Source of the DNA: Planctomycetota bacterium
GTDB lineage: Bacteria > Planctomycetota > UBA8108 > JACQVS01
Length of the DNA: 64,000 nt
Direction of reading: 5' to 3'
Assembly: GCA_028280485.1 (NCBI GenBank)
Contig: JANQLS010000049.1
Coordinates: 124,001 to 188,000 of the forward strand
The notes below the pieces were generated by a model, which had not been told where the DNA came from, did not search any database, and saw only the letters and a program-made list of their open reading frames with translations. Every line of letters starts with the position of its first letter. Position 1 is the stretch's first letter. Positions 9,094 to 18,120 of this stretch are shown piece after piece. A program made the translations under genes and the position numbers.

Positions 9094-9840
9094 TCAGTAG
9101 GTCGCTCGCCCCCCCGAGATGTCATAGCAGAATCCGGTCGAAAAGCTGAGCTGTTCAGAGGCTAAAAATAACACCAATTCAGCCACTTCTTCGGGCTGTC
9201 CGACCCTTCCCATCGGTATTTTTGAGACCATGTATGAAATCACATCATCGCTGACGCCATCCAAAATCTCCGTTTCGATCACGGCTGGCGCGACGCTATT
9301 CACTAAAATCCCCTCTTCAGCGACTTCTTTAGAGAAGGCCTTAGTGAAACCGATCACGGCAGCTTTCGTCATAGAATAAGGAACGAGACCCGGATTTCCT
9401 TCCTTGCCTGCAATCGAAGCGATATTCACAATCCGACCGTAGCCTTGATCCTTCATGTGAGGATGGCAAGCTTGGCAAGTAAAGTAAGTACCCAAGACAT
9501 TGACCTTCCAAATGTGATCGAGGGCTTCAGGGCTGTGAGAGGTCATCGGTCCTTTCTCCCCTACACTCCCGGCACTGTTCACCAAGATATCGACTCGTCC
9601 CCATCGATCAACCGTGGCTTGAACCAGGCTTTGACATTGTTGAAGATCTCCCACATTCGTTTTCTGAAATAAAACGGAGTCTTCGCCAAGTTCTTTTAAA
9701 CAGGACTGCCCCCTGTCTTCATCGATATCTGCGATGACCACGCCTTGAGCCCCGGCAGCTAAAAGTCGTTTGACACAAGCAAGGCCAATTCCTTTTACCC
9801 CACCGGTTACGATCGCGACTCGATCTTTCATATCTGTCAT
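9094..9840 (-). CDS. SDR-family NAD(P)-dependent oxidoreductase (FabG-like)
   Basis: This is a classical short-chain dehydrogenase of 248 residues, the normal family length. The cofactor motif TGGVKGIG is at 12-19, the NSAG variant of NNAG at about 88-91, and the catalytic residues are Ser142, Tyr155 and Lys159 (YSMTK). The DID at about 38-40 in the loop after the second strand would suit NAD better than NADP. The substrate cannot be told from sequence; annotation often defaults to 3-oxoacyl-ACP reductase, which is not supported by any neighbouring fatty-acid gene here. It appears monocistronic. Confidence 0.9.
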   Translation of the reverse strand: MTDMKDRVAIVTGGVKGIGLACVKRLLAAGAQGVVIADIDEDRGQSCLKELGEDSVLFQKTNVGDLQQCQSLVQATVDRWGRVDILVNSAGSVGEKGPMTSHSPEALDHIWKVNVLGTYFTCQACHPHMKDQGYGRIVNIASIAGKEGNPGLVPYSMTKAAVIGFTKAFSKEVAEEGILVNSVAPAVIETEILDGVSDDVISYMVSKIPMGRVGQPEEVAELVLFLASEQLSFSTGFCYDISGGRATY

Positions 9841-10317
9841 GGTAAATTCCTAAGTGAGTTTTAGAAAAGTAAGCCGATTATAGTACCGGTCGAGCATTTA
9901 TTTGAAACCTAATTTCATTTGTTCGGCTGTTACTTGAAGGTGTGAATTCTTAGTTTCCGATGATTCCTAAATTCATAATCTAGATCTGGGCACCCTAATT
10001 AACTAGCCCGGAGCGTAAGCGACGGGACAGAGCAAAAGTATTCTGCAGGTGGAAGCTAAATGCCCGATCTAACCAAGGGGAGTTCATCACGCTGACGCAT
10101 CCCGTCGCTTACGCTCCGGGCTAATTAATGAATTCTCAAAAACTCACAGCCTCTCCGAGCGAGTTAACGAACTGCGAAAAAATTCTCAGTCTACTTGTGG
10201 CCTTCCTTTCCCTGGTCATTCATAAACATCTACCAGGCGATTATTATCTCTCGTCCACCTCTGGCGTGATCCAGTTCAAAATGAGACAATGACTCTCACA
10301 GATCAGAACTCTTCTCA
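9841..10317. other. Gene-free gap containing MITE-like element A1
   Basis: Element A1 spans about 9998-10128. Its terminal inverted repeats are ACTAGCCCGGAGCGTAAGCG at 10001-10020 and the matching inverse at 10100-10124. The internal block AAAGTATTCTGCAGGTGGAA resembles the interiors of the elements at 40444-40589 and 54982-55125. The gap contains no gene. Confidence 0.75.
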
Positions 10318-11400
10318 ATGAACTTCTCTAAATCTTCAACCATGATCCACGAAAATTCCCTCGATCGCTACCACCGTCAACGCATCTTCAAGCCCTTAGG
10401 AAATGCTGGAGATGCCCGTTTAAGAGAAAGTAAAGTTACTTTAGTTGGTTGTGGAGCTCTCGGTGGGTATCTCGCTTTGCATTTAGCGCGAGCCGGGGTG
10501 GGTCACATCCGGTTAGTCGATCGGGATCTCGTAGAAATCACGAATCTCCACCGCCAAGCAGGCTACGTTGAAGCGGATGCTCATGAACAGAGACCCAAAG
10601 CTGAGGCCTTAAAAAAACGTTTGGGTGAAGTGAACTCTGAAGTGGAAGTTCAAAGTCATGTTTTAGATTTTAATGCGCATAATGCCCAGGCCTTGATCGA
10701 AGATGTAGATCTGATCTTAGATGGCACCGATAACCTTCCCACCCGCTTTCTTATCAACGATCTTTCATTGGAGCATCAACTCCCTTGGATCTATGGGGGT
10801 GCCGTGGGTGAAGACGCCCACATTCAGGGCTTCTTTCCTGGTCTCGGTCCTTGCCTACGTTGCCTCATTCCTGAACTTCCCCCCGCAGGTCGATTAGCTA
10901 CCTGTGATTCAGCCGGAGTCATTGGCCCTGCCCCCGCCGCTGCAGCCAGTTACCAAGCCGGCATGGCCCTTCGAGTTTTAGCCGAAGGAATGGAAACAGC
11001 CGCCCAAGCCTTGGCGGGACACTGGATACGATTATCCCTTTGGAATCCCCAATGTGATTTAACGAAGGTGAATATCGATCCCAACTGCCCCGCGTGTCAA
11101 AACGGAGAACGCCCCTTCTTAAAAGGGAAAACCCATCGCCAAGTGGAATTACTCTGCGGACGTAACTCCATTCAAGTTCTCCCCGCCGCTCGTTCAGGAA
11201 ATGCTCTCCCCGATTTATCCAGCCTAGCCAAACGACTAGAAGGAGCCGGGACCGTTGAGAACAAAGGGGTCTTGCTCCGATTTCACCCCAAAGTCGAATC
11301 CCAGCGTGTGACCATTTTCCAAGATGGCCGTGCGTTGATCGAGGGCACTCAAGATCGTGATTTAGCGCTGACGATTTACGATCGTTACGTTGGGCAATGA
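10318..11400 (+). CDS. MoeB/ThiF-type E1-like adenylyltransferase
   Basis: This 360-residue protein activates the C-terminal glycine of a small ubiquitin-like sulfur carrier by adenylation, as in molybdopterin or thiamine synthesis. The nucleotide-binding motif GCGALGG is at 44-50. The conserved DLVEITNLHRQ follows at 70-80. The zinc ligands CLRC (179, 182) and CPAC (257, 260) are complete, and Cys196 (ATCDSAGV) is at the usual catalytic position. The C-terminal 95 residues do not look like a complete rhodanese domain: no CxxGxR active-site loop is visible. No sulfur-carrier gene is next to it. A second start at Met9 is possible. Confidence 0.9.
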   Translation: MNFSKSSTMIHENSLDRYHRQRIFKPLGNAGDARLRESKVTLVGCGALGGYLALHLARAGVGHIRLVDRDLVEITNLHRQAGYVEADAHEQRPKAEALKKRLGEVNSEVEVQSHVLDFNAHNAQALIEDVDLILDGTDNLPTRFLINDLSLEHQLPWIYGGAVGEDAHIQGFFPGLGPCLRCLIPELPPAGRLATCDSAGVIGPAPAAAASYQAGMALRVLAEGMETAAQALAGHWIRLSLWNPQCDLTKVNIDPNCPACQNGERPFLKGKTHRQVELLCGRNSIQVLPAARSGNALPDLSSLAKRLEGAGTVENKGVLLRFHPKVESQRVTIFQDGRALIEGTQDRDLALTIYDRYVGQ

Positions 11401-11705
11401 ATTCCATCACTCAACAAGTGGTTAATTCCTCCTAGTCAGACTCCTAAGAGTTTGGCCGAAAACCGAAAGGTCCAAATCCAGGCAAAATTGGCTACAACAA
11501 GTTGGACCATGGGCGGGAAGGCCTCATTTTTATTCCCACTCCCAATAATCTCCCCGTCAGTATCTGGAAAAAACTCCAAAAACAGGTAACATAGTGCGGT
11601 TTCAGCAGATATGTGGAATACGATTGTTCCCAAAAAGATCTGCTTGATTTGGTACGGGCCTCAACCCGTTCGTTTGGTCAGTGAACCCTACATGCCGATA
11701 CCACT
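11401..11705. other. Gene-free gap
   Basis: There is no convincing gene. A 65-residue minus-strand ORF at 11436-11633 lacks a ribosome-binding site and homologue-like features. The promoter of the PtsN-like gene must lie here, but I cannot point to it. Confidence 0.4.
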
Positions 11706-12149
11706 ATGAAATCTCTATCCCGTCTGATCTCCAACGACCGCATCGTCTCCCTGAGTGCCTCTGATAAAGAAGGAGCTCTGAAAGAGATGGTTGAGGTTAT
11801 CGCCAAATCTGCTGAGCTTTCAGATTCCAACAAGATTCACGAGGCCATCCTCGAACGAGAAGGCCTACTCTCCACTGGATTTGGCCTGGGTTTGGCAATT
11901 CCACACGCGAAATTAGATGGCGTGAAAGACTTCGTGGTAGGCCTCGGTCTCCACGTTGGTGGTTTAGAGTACGAATCTTTAGACGATAAGCCCGTCCACA
12001 TTCTCACGATGATCATCGGCCCTATTTCTCGACAGGAAGAGTACCTACGAGTTTTGGCTCGCGTGACCGCATTCCTTAAAGAGAATCGAGAAAAGCTTTT
12101 AGAATGCGAAACGCCCGATGAAATCTACGAACTCACCCTGGAATATTAA
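11706..12149 (+). CDS. PTS sugar transporter subunit IIA (PtsN-like)
   Basis: This is a single-domain EIIA of the fructose/nitrogen type, 147 residues, the usual length for PtsN. The phosphorylation site is His67 in LGLAIPHAKLDG. The preceding REGLLSTGFGLG is the family motif. It would accept phosphate from HPr/EI-type proteins; isolated copies in PVC bacteria are thought to regulate rather than transport. No membrane EIIB/C component is in the window. It precedes the MoxR gene by about 330 bp on the same strand, but the gap argues against one operon. Confidence 0.92.
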   Translation: MKSLSRLISNDRIVSLSASDKEGALKEMVEVIAKSAELSDSNKIHEAILEREGLLSTGFGLGLAIPHAKLDGVKDFVVGLGLHVGGLEYESLDDKPVHILTMIIGPISRQEEYLRVLARVTAFLKENREKLLECETPDEIYELTLEY

Positions 12150-12475
12150 CCAGGAATATTAAGTTCAAGATTGGGAGACAACGGAGGGAGTTTTGGGAGC
12201 TAGATCTCGGGAATAAAATCTTGTAAAGAGAATTAAGCCGAAGCGTCTAAATACTCAACGAGCCCCTTTTCTTGGGAGCCTCGAAAATCCCCAATAAGTA
12301 GTCGTGATTCAGAACCGTTTCAAACCCAATCTCTCGCGAGATGGCCTACGAAATCGGGCATTCATGCGTAATTCGTCCAATCTTTGGCGAGATTGGCTAC
12401 AATATAGGTTTTAATTTAGGCGTTTACCCAAGAGGGAAACCCCTTCTCTTTCAAAGACAACACACCACATTTCTC
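12150..12475. other. Gap upstream of MoxR
   Basis: No gene is supported. Two imperfect copies of GCGAGATKGSCTAC lie at about 12334-12348 and 12386-12400. An upstream in-frame ATG at 12341 would add 45 residues to MoxR that do not match the family. Confidence 0.4.
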
Positions 12476-13465
12476 ATGGAATCGGATCTCAATCAAACAC
12501 GCGATTTGATCGCAGAAAAAAGCTCTTTCGTTCAAAATCTTAAGAATGAAGTTTTTAAGGTCATCGTGGGTCAAGAGAACATGATCGACCGCATTTTGAT
12601 CGCTCTTCTCACCGGCGGGCACATCCTGATTGAAGGAGTCCCTGGCTTAGCGAAGACCTCCGCCATCAAAGCGGTCTCAGACACCCTTCAGGCAGACTTT
12701 AAAAGAATCCAATTCACCCCCGACCTCCTACCCGCAGATCTGATCGGAACTCTGATCTACAATCCTAAAGATGGGGATTTCACCATTCGTAAGGGCCCCG
12801 TCTTTGCCAACATCATTCTTGCGGATGAGATCAACCGGGCTCCCGCAAAAGTGCAATCAGCTCTCTTGGAGGCGATGCAAGAAAAGCAAGTTACCATCGG
12901 GGAAGAAACCTTTAAACTCGACGAACCCTTCTTGGTGATGGCGACTCAAAACCCCGTCGAACAAGAAGGAACTTACCCTCTTCCTGAAGCTCAAATCGAC
13001 CGCTTCATGTTGAAGGTAAAAATCACTTATCCCACCAAGGATGAGGAAAAGAAGATCATGCAACGCTTCGCCGCCAGCCGAAGCCAAGATCCTTCACCCG
13101 TGATCTCCCTCAAAGAAATTTTAGATCTAAGAGATCTTCTCGAAAGAGTCTATATCGATGAGAAGGTGCTCGACTATATCGTCGACCTTGTCTACGCCAC
13201 GCGCGACCCTCAAGGCTACAACTTGACAGACTTAGTGCCACTCATCGAATACGGTGCCTCCCCTCGAGCCTCGATCTTTTTGAATGTGGCTTCAAGGGCT
13301 CACGCTTTACTCAATGGCCGTGCCTTCGTCACTCCTCAAGATGTCAAATCAGTAGGATTAGACATCTTGCGCCACCGCGTGATCGTCAGCTACGAAGCCG
13401 AAGCTGAAGAACTAGACTCTGAAGCCATCATCGGAAAAATTTTCGATGAAGTTCCTGTCCCCTAA
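12476..13465 (+). CDS. moxR: MoxR-family AAA+ ATPase
   Basis: This is a 329-residue AAA_3 ATPase when started at the ATG at 12476; that start fits the family length better than the ATG at 12341. Walker A is GVPGLAKT (54-61), Walker B is IILADEIN (113-120) and the sensor-1 region is MATQNPVEQEGTYPLPEAQ. The C-terminal lid domain contains the family's GASPRA motif. MoxR proteins act as chaperone-like ATPases that help VWA-domain partners fold or load metal. Here it heads the operon that encodes DUF58 and the BatA/BatB VWA proteins, which is the standard arrangement. Confidence 0.95.
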   Translation: MESDLNQTRDLIAEKSSFVQNLKNEVFKVIVGQENMIDRILIALLTGGHILIEGVPGLAKTSAIKAVSDTLQADFKRIQFTPDLLPADLIGTLIYNPKDGDFTIRKGPVFANIILADEINRAPAKVQSALLEAMQEKQVTIGEETFKLDEPFLVMATQNPVEQEGTYPLPEAQIDRFMLKVKITYPTKDEEKKIMQRFAASRSQDPSPVISLKEILDLRDLLERVYIDEKVLDYIVDLVYATRDPQGYNLTDLVPLIEYGASPRASIFLNVASRAHALLNGRAFVTPQDVKSVGLDILRHRVIVSYEAEAEELDSEAIIGKIFDEVPVP

Positions 13466-13517
13466 AGACCTATAACAACAAACACCCTCGTTTCATCCCT
13501 TTCGGAAGTGATCTGTC

Positions 13518-14405
13518 ATGGAGACCAAAGAACTCCTTAAAAAAGTACAGCACATTCAGATCAAGGCTAGTCATCTCGTCAACGATGTCTTAGCTGGGGA
13601 ATACTCATCGGTATTCAAGGGACGAGGGATGGAATTCGATGAGGTCCGTCAGTACGTACCCGGAGATGATGTTCGTACGATCGACTGGAACGTGACCGCC
13701 CGAACAGGCGTGCCTCACATCAAAAGTTTCGTCGAAGAACGTGAACTCACCTTGATGCTCCTCGTTGACTTGAGCCCTTCTAGTCAATTCGGAACGGTGA
13801 CTCAGTTAAAAAGTGAAGTCGCCGCCGAGATTTGCGCACTTTTAGCCTTCAGCGCAATTCGAAACAACGACAAAGTCGGCTTGATTCTCTTTACGGATCA
13901 AATCGAAAAATACGTGCCGCCCAAAAAGGGAAAGAAACACGTCTTGAGGGTGATTCGAGAACTTCTCCAAGTCGAACCCCAAGGAACAAAAACCGACATC
14001 GGTGAAGCCTTAGAGTTCCTGATGCGGGTTCAAAAACGACGTTCCGTTTGTTTTCTCCTCAGTGATTTTATTCAGGATCGTCAAAAATTTGAGAAGCCCC
14101 TTAAACTCGCCAATCGCCGCCACGATTTAGTTTCTCTTTCGATTTCTGATCCCCGTGAAGTTCGCCTGCCTCCTTTGGGCTTGCTGGAACTTGAAGACAT
14201 CGAAACTGGGGAACGGTTGATCGTCGACTCCTCCAGCATGACCGTACGTCAAGGCTACGAAAAAGCAGGAAAATCTTCCCGCGATGCTCTATCAGATCTC
14301 TTCCGTCGACTGGATGTCGATCAGATCCATGTCGAAACGGATCAAGGTTATGTCGATTCCATCTTGAAGTACTTTCGTCAACGAGAGAAGAAACTCTCCC
14401 GATAG
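13518..14405 (+). CDS. DUF58 domain protein
   Basis: This 295-residue protein of the DUF58 family almost always follows moxR. The hallmark YxPGDDVRTIDWN is at about 47-60, followed by a VWA-like core (LMLLVDLSPSSQFGT with DxSxS near 80). It is soluble, with no signal peptide. It is thought to work with MoxR on envelope VWA proteins, but no biochemical activity is established. It starts 52 bp after moxR and its stop is 17 bp from the next start. Confidence 0.93.
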   Translation: METKELLKKVQHIQIKASHLVNDVLAGEYSSVFKGRGMEFDEVRQYVPGDDVRTIDWNVTARTGVPHIKSFVEERELTLMLLVDLSPSSQFGTVTQLKSEVAAEICALLAFSAIRNNDKVGLILFTDQIEKYVPPKKGKKHVLRVIRELLQVEPQGTKTDIGEALEFLMRVQKRRSVCFLLSDFIQDRQKFEKPLKLANRRHDLVSLSISDPREVRLPPLGLLELEDIETGERLIVDSSSMTVRQGYEKAGKSSRDALSDLFRRLDVDQIHVETDQGYVDSILKYFRQREKKLSR

Positions 14406-14422
14406 TTGAATTGAATGAAACG

Positions 14423-15886
14423 ATGAACGATTCCAACAATCCTTCACCCCAACTCGATTTACCCTCACGACAAGACTGGGGATTAAAGCCAGAAAAAAAA
14501 GCGGGCTCCGGCTTGATCGTCGTTTGCGTGATTCTTCTTTTTAGCGTCATCGGTCTTCAAACCCTTCAATTGATTAGCTCACCGAAGAATACTGTCACTC
14601 AAGTCCCACCCGAATCTGTCAACGTGGGAAACGAAGGCTTAGCTGGAATTAAACTCTACGACTTAGCCACTCGGCTTCAACGTAACAATCTTCCGGGAGC
14701 TGCTGCTCGAGTTTTGGAAGATCACCTCAACACCCTGACTAAAGACGAAGTTGATAGAAGACACAAAACTCTTCTAACATTAGGGAACTTGCTCTTTAAA
14801 GCCGAACGCTACGAAGAATCATTAGTTCGTTACATGCAAGCTGAAGCTCTGAAGCCTGCCTCTGAAAATCAAAAGCATATCAATCGTCAAGTCCAACTCT
14901 TGATGGAGAAGTTAGGGAAGTTCGACGAACTGAAGTACGAACTCTCCGATCGAACCGGAGGTCCCTCGGGGAACGAAAAAGCTGGGGAGGTCTTAGCGAG
15001 AATCGGCTTAGAAACGATCACTGCTTCAGAACTCGACAACTTGATCAGTCAACGGGTGAATCTACAATTAGCAAGCTTAGGTGGCTTACCCGAAGAAAGT
15101 CGACAAGCTTATAAAAAACAAATCCTTCAGGGCTTTCAGGATCCTCAACGCCGATTGCAAATCTTGCAAGAGTTAGTAGCAAGAAGGATTCTTTACCGTG
15201 AAGGTATGGAACGCAACCTCGACAAATCTAAAGAAGTGATTAAGCAACTGGAAGAACTGAGGGAAAACTTAATCGCTCAAGAAGTCGTTAAAGCGAAGGT
15301 CAGTCAGATCCAACTATCTGAAAACGATATTCGTCTCTTTTATCAAGCGAATCCAACAAGATACGCCGAACCTGCCTCAGCTGATGTTCGTCTAGCACTA
15401 TTAGATTCAGAAGAAAAAGCTAAAACTTTTCTCGAATCGGTTAAGACTGAAGCTGACTTTAGCCGTTTAGCTAAAGAGCAATCCCTTCACTTAGCGTCCA
15501 AGGAGAATGGAGGGGCATTACCCAGCCCCGTTCAACCTGGGCAAGCTATTCCAGGCGTGGGTCCCAACGACGCTTTAGTCCAAGCGATCTTCCAAACTCA
15601 ACCTCAACAAAAAACGGCTCAACCCGTTCCAGCGGGAGAACACTTTGCTGTCACTTTCGTTAAGGCGATCCATCCCCCTAAACAACTTTCCTTCGAGGAA
15701 GTCAAAGATCGCGTTGCGAGTGACTACTCTCGCCAAAAAGAAATGGAAGCCCAACAGAGCCTTCTTCAGGATCTTTTTAAGAAGCACTCAGTCAACATTC
15801 ATACCGAAGCGTTTATCAATACCAGCAAAGCTGAAAAGGAATCTACGACTGCTCCCCAAAGTACGTCACCCGTAAAAACACCATGA
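14423..15886 (+). CDS. Membrane-anchored parvulin/SurA-like peptidyl-prolyl isomerase
   Basis: This protein has 487 residues from the ATG at 14423; a TTG 12 bp upstream is also in frame. A single membrane helix lies at about residues 30-50. TPR-like helices follow to about 165. Next is a SurA-N-like helical region (TITASELDNLISQ, VARRILYREGMERN) and then a parvulin domain at about 305-430 (PTRYAEPASADVRLALLDSE, FSRLAKEQSLHLASKENGG). It is predicted to face the periplasm and help fold exported proteins. A PPIase inside a moxR-bat operon is not part of the textbook set. Its stop overlaps the start of the next gene by 4 bp (ATGA). Confidence 0.85.
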   Translation: MNDSNNPSPQLDLPSRQDWGLKPEKKAGSGLIVVCVILLFSVIGLQTLQLISSPKNTVTQVPPESVNVGNEGLAGIKLYDLATRLQRNNLPGAAARVLEDHLNTLTKDEVDRRHKTLLTLGNLLFKAERYEESLVRYMQAEALKPASENQKHINRQVQLLMEKLGKFDELKYELSDRTGGPSGNEKAGEVLARIGLETITASELDNLISQRVNLQLASLGGLPEESRQAYKKQILQGFQDPQRRLQILQELVARRILYREGMERNLDKSKEVIKQLEELRENLIAQEVVKAKVSQIQLSENDIRLFYQANPTRYAEPASADVRLALLDSEEKAKTFLESVKTEADFSRLAKEQSLHLASKENGGALPSPVQPGQAIPGVGPNDALVQAIFQTQPQQKTAQPVPAGEHFAVTFVKAIHPPKQLSFEEVKDRVASDYSRQKEMEAQQSLLQDLFKKHSVNIHTEAFINTSKAEKESTTAPQSTSPVKTP

Positions 15887-17028
15887 GAAATTCTTCCTCA
15901 TTCTTCTTCAACTTCGGCGGCCTCTTGCTGTTCTCAGTGCTTATGGGACTGAGTTTGTGCGCTTGTACGTCCGAAACGAAACCCAAAGAAGTAGAGAAGG
16001 AAGAAACAAACGCTTCAGAAAATTCCATCCTTCAAAAGAAAGAACGAGGGCCGGTTCAAGTCACCTTAAAGCTCGAACCCAAAGAAGCCACGTTCGCTGA
16101 TCGATTGCGCTTCACCGTTACCGCTGAAGCTGAAGAAAATGTGGAAGTGACTCTTCCTCCCGTGGAACAATTCCAAGGTAACTTCTTAATTAAGGACTAC
16201 CTTTATTACCCACCCGAAAAAAGTGAAAACGGTCTTCAGCAAAGCCGCCAAGAGTACGTCATCGAAGTCCTGACTTCGGGTGATTACACCTTGCCGTCAT
16301 TGAAAACAACTTTTGTCGACAATAGACCGAAACCAAAAGACGATCAAACTCAACCCGGCCCTGCTGGTCCTCCGGATGGGGATACGAATTTAAGTGAGAC
16401 CCCAACAGAAGATGAAGAACGAGTGTTCTCGATCGTTTCGGATCCCATCGAGTTTAAAGTTAAAGAACTCGAGAATCCTGAATCTCTTCAAGAACTGAAA
16501 CCCATCGATGAGCCCTACGAGCCTGAGGTCGTTCCGCCATCGTGGAAGAAGCCTATTATCTATTCTTCGATTCTCGCGGGTAGTGCCGTGTTATTAGGGA
16601 TCTTGCTCTTCTTGATCTTCAGGAAGAAAGTCGACGCTCCCCCACCACCTCCAGTTCCTCCAGAAGAATTGGCTTACAAGGCACTAGAGTGGTTATTGGC
16701 TCAACAGTTCCCTCAACGCGGTGAGTTAAAAGAATTCTTCTTCCATCTCAGTAGAATCGTTCGAGAATACATCGAAGGACGATTTGGTTTAAGAGCCCCA
16801 GAACGTACCACAGAGGAATTTTTAGAAGACCTCGCACATTCCCCTTCCCTGACTCCGGATCATAAAAAGCTTCTCAAACACTTTCTAGAGAAGGCGGATG
16901 AAGTGAAGTTCGCGAAACACGTGCCAACTTCAGAAGAGATCGAAGAAAGCTTCAATCGAGCCAAACAGTTCATCGAAGAAACGAAGCCTCGCCCCAACTC
17001 GCAAGCCGGAGGGGAGGCTAAAAAATGA
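15883..17028 (+). CDS. BatD-like lipoprotein with C-terminal cytosolic domain
   Basis: This 381-residue protein begins with a lipoprotein signal (LGLSLCAC, lipobox Cys at about 26). An extracytoplasmic beta-rich domain follows (QVTLKLEPKEATFADRLRFT), resembling one BatD repeat. A membrane helix (about 222-246) leads to a Pro-rich linker (PPPPPVPP) and a helical cytosolic domain (about 262-370) similar in layout to the C-terminus of the full BatD at 21019-22989. A lipid-modified N-terminus together with a membrane helix is odd. The protein looks like a shortened second BatD. It overlaps both neighbours by ATGA junctions, so translation is probably coupled. Confidence 0.75.
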   Translation: MRNSSSFFFNFGGLLLFSVLMGLSLCACTSETKPKEVEKEETNASENSILQKKERGPVQVTLKLEPKEATFADRLRFTVTAEAEENVEVTLPPVEQFQGNFLIKDYLYYPPEKSENGLQQSRQEYVIEVLTSGDYTLPSLKTTFVDNRPKPKDDQTQPGPAGPPDGDTNLSETPTEDEERVFSIVSDPIEFKVKELENPESLQELKPIDEPYEPEVVPPSWKKPIIYSSILAGSAVLLGILLFLIFRKKVDAPPPPPVPPEELAYKALEWLLAQQFPQRGELKEFFFHLSRIVREYIEGRFGLRAPERTTEEFLEDLAHSPSLTPDHKKLLKHFLEKADEVKFAKHVPTSEEIEESFNRAKQFIEETKPRPNSQAGGEAKK

Positions 17029-18104
17029 TGCTTCAATTTGGTGATTATCGCCTGGCCTATCCCTTCTTCTTGTTTCTCATCGCCTTGATTCCCATCGGAA
17101 TGTGGTTAGCTTCCAGTCGAGTCAAAAGAGGAACGATTCGCTTTTCGAGTTTAAGTCCCTTCAGAAAATTGGGCTCAAGCTTCAGGACTCGTTTAAGGTT
17201 CATCGTGCCCCTCTTACGAACTTGTGCCTTGATCCTTCTGATCTTTGCCTTAGCGAGACCCCAACACGGAACTCAATTAGCTCCTGAAGAATCGGAAGGG
17301 ATCGGATTGCTTCTAGTTTTAGATGCTTCTCCCAGTATGGATAAAAAAGATTTCAGCATCGAAAAGAAGCGAGTTCGTCGTATCGATGCCGTTAAGGAAG
17401 TCGCCAAAGAGTTCATCGAAGGAAAAGGGGATCTCAAAGGGCGGCCTCAAGATCAAATCGGCATCATCACCTTTACGGGCTATCCCATTCCTCGGGCTCC
17501 TCTCACTTTAGATCACGGCGCGATCCTAGAAGTCGTAGACACGATTGACACTCCAGATACAGATAATATCGAACGAGATCGTCGAACCCGACGCCCACTC
17601 TATCCCGAAGAATACTCAACCGCCATCGGTGATGCTTTAGCCCGGGGCGCCCAACGACTCAAAGAGATCGAACTTAAAAGCAAGGTGATGATCTTGATGT
17701 CGGATGGGAGTAATACTGACGGTATTCTTGAACCCTTAGAAGCCGCAAAGATCGCGAAAGCTTACGGAGTTAAGGTCTATACCATCGGAATCGGTCAATC
17801 AGGAACGATCATGGAAGAACGCAACACGCTCTTCGGAAAACGCATGGTTCCAGTGCGCTCCGATTTGGACGAAGACACCCTCACCGCTATCGCTGACATG
17901 ACCGGTGGCCAGTATTTCAACGCCGCATCGACCGATGCTTTAAGAAACGTTTACCAAGAGATCGATCAATTGGAACGCTCAGAAATCGTCTCCATGCGTT
18001 ACTACCGGTGGGAAGAACAATTTCAAGCCTTCGCGCTCATCGCCTTAGGTTTGATCGCTCTCGAAGTTTTGTTAGGCCAAACCATCTTTAGACGGCTTCC
18101 TTAA
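17025..18104 (+). CDS. batA: BatA, VWA-domain membrane protein
   Basis: This 359-residue protein has N-terminal membrane helices (about 12-30 and 58-76), a VWA domain and a C-terminal helix (about 332-352). The metal-binding MIDAS motif is intact: DASPS at 100-104, with the later TGY and MSDGSNTDG segments. BatA and BatB form a membrane complex linked in Bacteroides and Leptospira to oxygen or stress tolerance; the exact function is unsettled. The start overlaps the preceding stop. Confidence 0.93.
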   Translation: MMLQFGDYRLAYPFFLFLIALIPIGMWLASSRVKRGTIRFSSLSPFRKLGSSFRTRLRFIVPLLRTCALILLIFALARPQHGTQLAPEESEGIGLLLVLDASPSMDKKDFSIEKKRVRRIDAVKEVAKEFIEGKGDLKGRPQDQIGIITFTGYPIPRAPLTLDHGAILEVVDTIDTPDTDNIERDRRTRRPLYPEEYSTAIGDALARGAQRLKEIELKSKVMILMSDGSNTDGILEPLEAAKIAKAYGVKVYTIGIGQSGTIMEERNTLFGKRMVPVRSDLDEDTLTAIADMTGGQYFNAASTDALRNVYQEIDQLERSEIVSMRYYRWEEQFQAFALIALGLIALEVLLGQTIFRRLP

Positions 18105-18120
18105 AGGATGAACTCAAACG

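Noticed and set aside
11436-11633. Minus-strand ORF of 65 aa
   Set aside because: It is short and isolated, and no start signal was seen.
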